Shown here piece after piece: positions 57,775 to 64,000 of a DNA stretch of 64,000 nucleotides. The stretch spans positions 19,135,921 through 19,199,920 of the forward strand of contig NC_044554.1 of the NCBI RefSeq assembly GCF_007565055.1, written 5' to 3'. How positions within the stretch are numbered: the stretch's first letter is position 1; each line of letters begins with the position of its first letter. The notes below the pieces were generated by a model that was not told the DNA's origin, did not search any database, and saw only the letters and a program-made list of their open reading frames with translations. Source of the DNA: Rhinopithecus roxellana. Lineage: Eukaryota; Chordata; Mammalia; Primates; Cercopithecidae. The position numbers and the translations under genes are program-made.

Positions 57775-57915
57775 TTGTCAGGGAAATGCAAATTAAAACC
57801 ACAATGAGATATTACCTTACTCTTGTGAGAATGGCCGTAATTGAAAACAAAAATAAAATCAATGTTGACATGGATGTGGTGGAAAGGGAACACTTTCACA
57901 CTACTGGTGGTGTCC
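57775..57915 (+). mobile_element. Short L1 ORF2 fragment
   Basis: GGGAAATGCAAATTAAAACC, ACAATGAGATATTACCTTAC, GTTGACATGGATGTGGTGGA and GGGAACACTTTCACACTACT GGTGG. This is the well-known L1 block around MRYHLTPVRM; both ends are truncated. Confidence 0.85.
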
Positions 57916-59139
57916 TGCCATGGGAGTCTTGGAGTTAGGTCATGTAATCCCTAATGTCGCTTATCAATTGTACTACTCTTTGATTCCCTGTGAGAAAATG
58001 CTTTCCTGACAATATAACAATTTGGGTCAATAAAAATCATCAGTAAACTAATTTTATTAAATATCTACATAGAACAAATCATTGCTTTTCAGAAAAGATT
58101 TCTAATATATTTCATAATGTATAAAACAAGCTCTAAAATTAAAATGCATTGGTATCTTAATACATACACTTTAAGATTATTTTAAAACACATAAAAGTAA
58201 ACTCACATACAATGGTACTGATTCTAGTAGCAAAATAATTGCTGAAGTCAAATAACCACTTAACCAATGTGTCACAGTTTTTGACATCTAGAACTAGATA
58301 ATCAAGTGTTAAAAATAACAACACAATGTCTATATCTAGTCAAAGAAATTCAAGCTATAAACTAGACAGTAGAATGAAATAATGCAGTAGCTGTTTAAAT
58401 TAATTTCATGCATATGTCTGCCCTTGTTCCTTCCTTAGAATAACCCCAAAGCTGTTAGCTATCCACAGTCAAGACACAGAAGGAGGGGTCCTTACAATAA
58501 TATGCAGATGCCATGTACTCTACCAATTCTGCTGTCAATCTGGCATGTCAGAGGAAGTGAATTTGTTCCTCTGACCTCCATACTCTATCTACATCTTGCT
58601 CTATCTTTTTCTTATCATTAAACAGTGTCTATTTTTCAGTCTTCATGCGAAAGCTAAGGATGTGGGTAAAGCATCAGTAGAATTCAGCAGGGTTTTAGTT
58701 TTCATTTTTCTAAAGTTTAAAAATATAAAAAAACTCTCGTTTCATATTTAAGAAATAAATGTTCTGTAATTGTAGTTATAATACTTAATTGCACTGTTCT
58801 GGAATTGTTTACCATAGAACCCTCAAGAGTTGTGACAGGTCTTTACTGTCTACAATATCTCTAATAATTTCAGCAGCTAAAATTAGAAAGGAAAACTGGG
58901 TAATAAAAACAATGAGGTACATCTTAAAGAATAACTTCATTCACTATTTTAATTTTAACTACATGAAAATTAGCATGAATTATTGAATATATACACCATG
59001 TTTGGTTTTGAGTTACATACTTCTTCATAAAGAAGTAGCTGGTAATGGAAAAATAAAATCAGGTGAATAAAAGAAAACAAGAATTCTCAGAATGATTTTA
59101 TTCAGGCACATATAAATGCAAACAATCAGTACTTTTTAA
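57916..59139. other. Nothing recognised; one small hairpin
   Basis: GTCAGAGGAA, loop of 9, TTCCTCTGAC at 58547-58575 is a perfect 10-bp stem. No gene or repeat family recognised. Confidence 0.5.
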
Positions 59140-59149
59140 AAGAAAATTA

Positions 59150-59345
59150 GGGTCTTTTCCTCTTGGAAGTCCCCTCTGTCTCACTAGAGAGAGAACCGTT
59201 TTCTTTTCTTTTTTCCTCTTTCTCTTGCCTATTAAACCTTTGCTCCTAAACTCCTCGTATGTGTCCATGTCCTAAATTTTCTTGAAGTGAGATGATGAAC
59301 CCCAGGTATTTACCACAGACAACATCACCATTTCACTGACACGTC
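59150..59345 (+). mobile_element. Possible class I ERV LTR 3' fragment
   Basis: GGAAGTCCCCTCTGTCTCAC, GAGAGAACCGTTTTCTTTTC, TTGCCTATTAAACCTTTGCT, CCTCGTATGTGTCCATGTCC and GGTATTTACCACAGACAACA. ATTAAA in place of AATAAA plus the following TG-rich part look like R-U5 of a class I LTR. Family not identified. Confidence 0.45.
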
Positions 59346-59504
59346 AGCAAAAGGGACACAATTGAAGATACTGGTTATTTTACCAAGGTTTTTGACTGGA
59401 ATGGTGTACTTTCCTTTAAGGAATTAAACTTGACTTATAAAGCCAGTAAAAGCCCCTTGGGAAAACTGGCCTCATACCTTGTCTACACAGTCCCTGTACA
59501 GTGT

Positions 59505-59617
59505 CCTTGACCTGTGGCTGACACAGCAAGAAAGCCCTCAGCAGATGCTGATCCCTCAGTCTTGGACTTGTCAGCCTCCAGAACCATGAGTCAATAAATT
59601 TCTGTTGATTATTAAAA
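59505..59617 (+). mobile_element. MaLR LTR 3' fragment
   Basis: AGCAAGAAAGCCCTCAGCAG, ATGCTGATCCCTCAGTCTTG, GACTTGTCAGCCTCCAGAAC and CATGAGTCAATAAATTTCTG, the 3' third of an MST/MLT1-type LTR with its AATAAA. It is followed by an A12 run. Confidence 0.75.
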
Positions 59618-60406
59618 AAAAAAAATTAAAATCTGGATTTCAAAAATTAAACAATAGCTGAACATCATATTTATAATTACATTAAAAGTTTCAGTAGTTT
59701 TCAATATATTAATCAGATCAATCCATATAACACCAAGGGTTACAGGCTTATTTTGGAGTATATAAGCATAAGTAGGTATGTGTATATTAAGCAGTCAAAG
59801 ACGAAATGTCATCAGAGCACAGAGCACTGGCTCTCAATCCCTTTGTCTAGCCACAATCATTGAAGTTGTTTACTGTTACACAACACATAAACATTATAGA
59901 GGCAATGGATATGATGTGATTGGAATCACTCACTTGAAAATATTGTTTCAGTATTTCCTTTGAAGATGTTTTTGTTAATCATGGAATATTTTGTGAGTTA
60001 ATGTACCCAAGTATTAGCATAAAAACTGTATTTGTGGCATAGTATTGATCACAAACCAAGTAATTCCACTTTTTCTTCCTCTTAAAATCATGTCTCTTTA
60101 ACTCATTAAGTATACATGTTCTAAGAATTGTGATGGCCTGTTGTCTAAAGATAATCTCATCAGATAAAGATAAATTAATATATTTGTTTAAAGGTACTTA
60201 TCATTACAATGATGAAAAATGCCAAATACATAAATCATTAAAATATGTATACATAAATACATATATCATCATATTTATATACAAATACAAATACATAAAT
60301 CATTGGAATGTATAATTTTCTATCTTTTTATAACTGGAGGCATTCATTTCATGGATATATAATAGTAGTTTAAAGTATATCTGTCTGTATAAATTATACT
60401 CCTGGA
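59618..60406. other. AT-rich DNA with ACATAAAT-type local repeats
   Basis: Between 60220 and 60312 the words ATACATAAATCATT and ATACAAATACA recur. Otherwise nothing recognised. Confidence 0.5.
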
Positions 60407-60444
60407 GAGCCATTACTGATTATCTGAGCCATTACTGATTATCT
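60407..60444 (+). repeat. Perfect 19-bp tandem duplication
   Basis: GAGCCATTACTGATTATCT occurs twice in immediate succession (60407-60425, 60426-60444). Confidence 0.96.
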
Positions 60445-62798
60445 TCCTCTAACAACAAATTTCAAAAACTATCATTTCTAATTCTATTGGAAAATTACAA
60501 AAGTGCATGTGCACTTTAAAAAGCAGTGTAAGCAAATCTATGGAAAAGCAATTTGATCAGAACATTTCTATGACCTTTCTTTCAGTAAAGAAAATATCTA
60601 AAACTTTTAGATGTAGCTTCAAATATTTCACTTAAATAAAAATATACCAGCAAACACTGTTGTTCCTTCTTCGTATTTTAATTTTTTGAAACAAAACATT
60701 TGATGTCTTGAATTAATGCAATTTCTACTTTCAATTAACTATTTCCTATTGTAAAAGTCAATTTTCCAAAATTTAAGATGGTTATAGGAAGAACAATAGT
60801 TGCTGATACACTTTTTTGAGGACAAGCAGATTGTACATATGAATTAATTCAAGACATTAATAAAAGTCACAACAATGAAGAAACAGTTGTCCACATTTTT
60901 ATTTTGAATAAAGCATATTGTGTTTTGAGTTTTTTCTAGGTGGGTATTTGATTTCATGCTCATTCACATTCATTACTCAACTCATGCATTTATACATCTA
61001 TCTTTCCTTCCATTCTTTCACATATTCATTAACTAAACAACTATTTAGTGAGTGACTATAATACAGAAGGAGCTATGCTATACAGGTGTGAGTACAGAAT
61101 AAAATCTGCAAACAGATTTTTGCCCTTAGAGAGTTTCCTATCTATAGCTGGAAAGATCAGCACAAAATAAATCAAGAAATAAATGTAATTGTAAACTGGG
61201 ACAAGTATTAAAAGTATAGAGGCACTTGATTATGGTTTCTTGTTAAAGAAAATAATATATACATTATCACATCTTCTGCCGACACGAGAAAAAAATGGGG
61301 CAGATATTGTATCAACAACTTGCCTATGGGAAGAGGAGAATGTCTAACCTGAGAATTTCTACTTTTTCAAAACAGTGTGAAGAAATATTATCAAATGAAA
61401 ATGTGGCTTTTAGGGAAATGGAAGAGTACAATAAAAGGACGAGAAGTAGATGTTGTAGGTTATGGAAAGTATGTTTACTAGAGAAACATACTAACACTAC
61501 TGAATATTAGTAGAATCCTCATTTGGTAGTCATAATTGGGAATATGAAATAACCCCACTGTATAATTTTCTCCAGCAGTGTTCGACCACATGGTTACAGA
61601 AAGCTTGAAGGAAGATTGCTGAAATTGCTAAGTAATGCAACAAAAAGGAGAGGTACAAAATAGATCCCAGGAGTTACAAGTCAGTGACTGTAAATACAAA
61701 CTATAAAATTAAATTGTGAAGAGGTGAAAAGATACAGCTGGTTGCATACATAAACCATAAGAAATTGTTCAACAAGAAATGGTGAGATCAAATGATTGAA
61801 AATAATAAAAAGATTGAAGTTGTTTCCATGAGGGACTTAAACAAAAAGCAAACTCAGAAAATAAAAGTTTATAGTTAACTATGGCATTGTTTGTATGACA
61901 GACCTATTTTTTATTAAGTCAAGAACTTGACTTTGATTCTCAAAATCCATGCAGAGGCATACTAAAAGAATACCTAATTATTCATTAAAAGATGAAAATG
62001 AAATCTGTAGTCTTACATGGACCATCTAGGTTATGTGTGAATTTGTTGAAAACTATCTACAGAAAATGAGATAGATAGGATGTCTGTGAACTGGATGGTA
62101 GAGTCTTTTGTGAGAAAGGAAGAGTGGCTAGGAGGTTGGAACAGGGAGTCATAATTGAATAGGAGATTGTTAAACCCTGAGAGCAAAGTCTCATTTATAA
62201 TTACTTTTCCAAGATGAAGAGGGAGTAATAGTTTAGGATCAGCCCTACAGAATGTAGAGGAAACTGACTATGGAGAAACAGCCTTCAAATAATCTTTAAG
62301 AGAAGTGATATCCCCAGGGAGCACCAGTTTTCAGGAACTTGTAGAATATGTTCTAAGAAGTGGTTGAGGATGCTAAGAATTTTGCTGATACAGAGTGATA
62401 TGAGAAGGACAGATGGACAGACACTGCTTTTGTGCCACTACAAATGCTCCTAGATTCTCCTATTGCTCTTGAAACATAAATTGAATTTCCATGCAGACTT
62501 TGACTACCTTCACCAGGTGCACCCTGAGAGTGCCTAATTTTTGGCCCATAAAACATATCTTTCTTCCTGAACAATAGTTTCTCTGACTCCTTGACATAGA
62601 AAATTCCCATGAAAACCCATTTGTCATTCACGCATATGCAACATTAAGTGCTGTGGAGTTAATACCCATGAGGCCCTCTTTGATCAGTGGGCAGTGAGAG
62701 CCAGTGGATGGATAACTGTGAAACACATTTCATAGCACCCTTTAGAAAATCCTATGGGATCAACACAAGTTGCCCCTAGTGGTGCCCAATTTGCTAAC
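60445..62798. other. Mostly unassigned; ancient-repeat trace at 60950-61110
   Basis: ATTCATTAACTAAACAACTA TTTAGTGAGTGACTATAATA and TTTTTGCCCTTAGAGAGTTT near 61025-61135 resemble the same ancient mammalian repeat type as at 46890. Nothing else recognised. The minus-strand frames at 62353-62631 and 62684-62992 have no domain, and the latter is mostly antisense LTR. Confidence 0.4.
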
Positions 62799-63149
62799 TG
62801 CGATAGACTGAATATTTGTTCCCCTCCAGAACTCTTATGTTGAGACCTAATCCCAATGTGAAGGTATTCGGAAGTAGAACCTCTGAACGGTGAGTAGGTT
62901 ATGAGCGTAGAGCTCTCTTCAATGGGATTAGTGCACCTATAAAAGAGGCCCCAGAGAACCGCCTTGCCATCTTTCTCCGTGTGAAGACACAAGAAGAAGA
63001 GTAGTAGCTAGGCCTTGCCAGACACTGAATCTGACAGTGTCTTGATTTTGGACTTCCCACTCTCCAGAACTACAAGCAATAAATGCTTGTTGCTTAAACC
63101 ACCCAGTCTATGGTGGGTTTTTCTTGTAGCAGTCTGAATTCATACTACA
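62799..63149 (+). mobile_element. Solo MLT1-type MaLR LTR, sense
   Basis: TGCGATAGACTGAATATTTG start, GACCTAATCCCAATGTGAAG, CAATGGGATTAGTGCACCTA, TAAAAGAGGCCCCAGAGAAC, TTGATTTTGGACTTCCCACT, CTCCAGAACTACAAGCAATA and TTAAACCACCCAGTCTATGG, ending TACTACA. The 351-bp length suggests a near-complete LTR. Confidence 0.88.
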
Positions 63150-63648
63150 CTTACCGCTTAGTCGCTTTCTCTTATTCTTTCAGGCTAATGTTCTTCATTC
63201 TTTCACCTTTTGATCACTTTTCTATTGAACTATCTGTACACATGCTTTTATTGTAAGACTGCATTGGGAGAAACCCAGAATAAGACAGAGTTTGGGAGAT
63301 AACAGAGAACTTCTTTGGCTTACACAGTGGTGGGGACACAGATTCATTATTTATAATAATAAAGTGAGATAACAAGCTATCCCTGGGTTCTAGAAGTTTC
63401 AGAGATGCTTATTACTGGAGAAGTTTAGGCAGTCAGACATAATTGCCATCGAGGGCTTAAGGAATTATTGTCTGGGGTGATTCGTTAGTTGACATTTCCC
63501 AATTCTCTCTACTACATTGACTACAAATAAGCTTTTTGATTCAAGTCTCCCTCTTATAGGAGAGAGATAAATTTAAGGCAATTAATCTTTTGTAAGAGTT
63601 ATTATAGCACTGAAAATAAAATGTATAGGAGATTTTCTAAGATGACAT
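63150..63648. other. Nothing recognised
   Basis: No gene or repeat family recognised between the two MaLR LTRs. It is not a MaLR internal region as far as can be seen. Confidence 0.45.
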
Positions 63649-64000
63649 TGTCATGGGTTGAACTGTGTCCTCCCAAAACGTATGCATTAAAGTCTTAACT
63701 CTTATTACCTCAGAATGTGACCTCATTTGAAGACAGGGTCTTTACAGAGGTAATCAAGTTAAAATTAAATTAGGGTGAGCCCTAATCAAATATGATTGCA
63801 GTCTCTATCAGAAGGGGAAATTTGCAGACAAACATGCAGGTGGAACATTATGTGAAGATGAAGATGAAGAAGATATTGGGCAATGCTTCTACATGCCAAG
63901 GAATGACAAAGATTTCCAGCAAACTGCTAGAAGTTAGGAAAGAGGGATGGAACAAATTTTTTCTCACAGACCTCAGAAAACACCAACCCTATCAAGAGGT
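63649..64000 (+). mobile_element. MLT1-type MaLR LTR, cut by window end
   Basis: TGTCATGGGTTGAACTGTGT start, GTATGCATTAAAGTCTTAAC, TACCTCAGAATGTGACCTCA, GTAATCAAGTTAAAATTAAA, GTGAGCCCTAATCAAATATG, AAATTTGCAGACAAACATGC, and ACAGACCTCAGAAAACACCA ACCC at the edge. The 3' part with polyadenylation signal lies outside the window. Confidence 0.88.

Noticed and set aside
1..64000. CRISPR arrays, operons, rRNA or tRNA genes
   Set aside because: No regularly spaced repeats, no cloverleaf sequence with A/B boxes outside SINEs, no rRNA landmarks, and repeat content is typical of primate DNA.

Overview
The window reads as a primate intergenic segment, most likely from an Old World monkey (a macaque or baboon-type genome). 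It is AT-rich and packed with LINE-1, Alu, MIR, MaLR/THE1 and other LTR elements. I see no host protein-coding gene, tRNA, rRNA or CRISPR array. The placement rests on two things recalled from family knowledge. The youngest Alu (30528-30849) carries the GATCCGGCCACTGCACTCC diagnostic of the cercopithecoid AluYR lineage. The two youngest L1s share a 3' UTR with a doubled GATGGGTGCTGACGAGTTGATGGGTGC-type segment, as in macaque and baboon L1s rather than human L1PA1-4.

Layout. 1-681 is an old L1 3' end with an antisense Alu in its tail. 4640-10550 is a patchwork: an LTR-like piece, several ancient L1M fragments, an Alu, a 690-bp inverted-repeat structure and an (AC)19 microsatellite. 10.5-18.4 kb is mostly unassigned AT-rich DNA with MIR traces, two Alus and a 63-bp sequence present twice. 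18.4-20.6 kb is an internally deleted endogenous retrovirus with two LTR copies, followed by an antisense MLT1 LTR and a MER5A-like hAT fragment.

23.08-31.3 kb is the most informative locus. A lineage-specific L1 with full 5' UTR, ORF1 and ORF2 sits inside an ancient L1M and is bounded by an exact 18-bp target-site duplication. The downstream duplication copy lies about 870 bp past the L1 3' end, so the insertion seems to carry a 3' transduction, itself hit by or containing an AluYR. ORF1 is split by a 1.2-kb 5'-truncated antisense L1 of the same subfamily. ORF2 keeps all endonuclease catalytic residues and the reverse transcriptase FADD, but has two stops and one frameshift.

34.3-43.8 kb is an L1PB-like element with its own target-site duplication. 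It has lost ORF1, carries a complete THE1-type provirus in its 5' UTR and a THE1/MSTA-type LTR near the start of ORF2. 44.4-46.5 kb holds an antisense ERVL-like LTR and a MaLR provirus. 47.8 kb is an Alu. 49.4-57.2 kb is an ancient L1M fragment followed by a full-length but degraded L1PA13-16-like element. The right end (57.2-64 kb) is mostly unassigned, with LTR fragments and two MLT1-type LTRs, the last cut by the window edge.

Nothing here works as a set of cooperating genes. The story is layered retrotransposition: L1M and MIR first, then MaLR/L1PB, then L1PA13-16 and Alu J/S, then Old World monkey L1 and AluY. Family names come from recall of consensus features, not from a database search.
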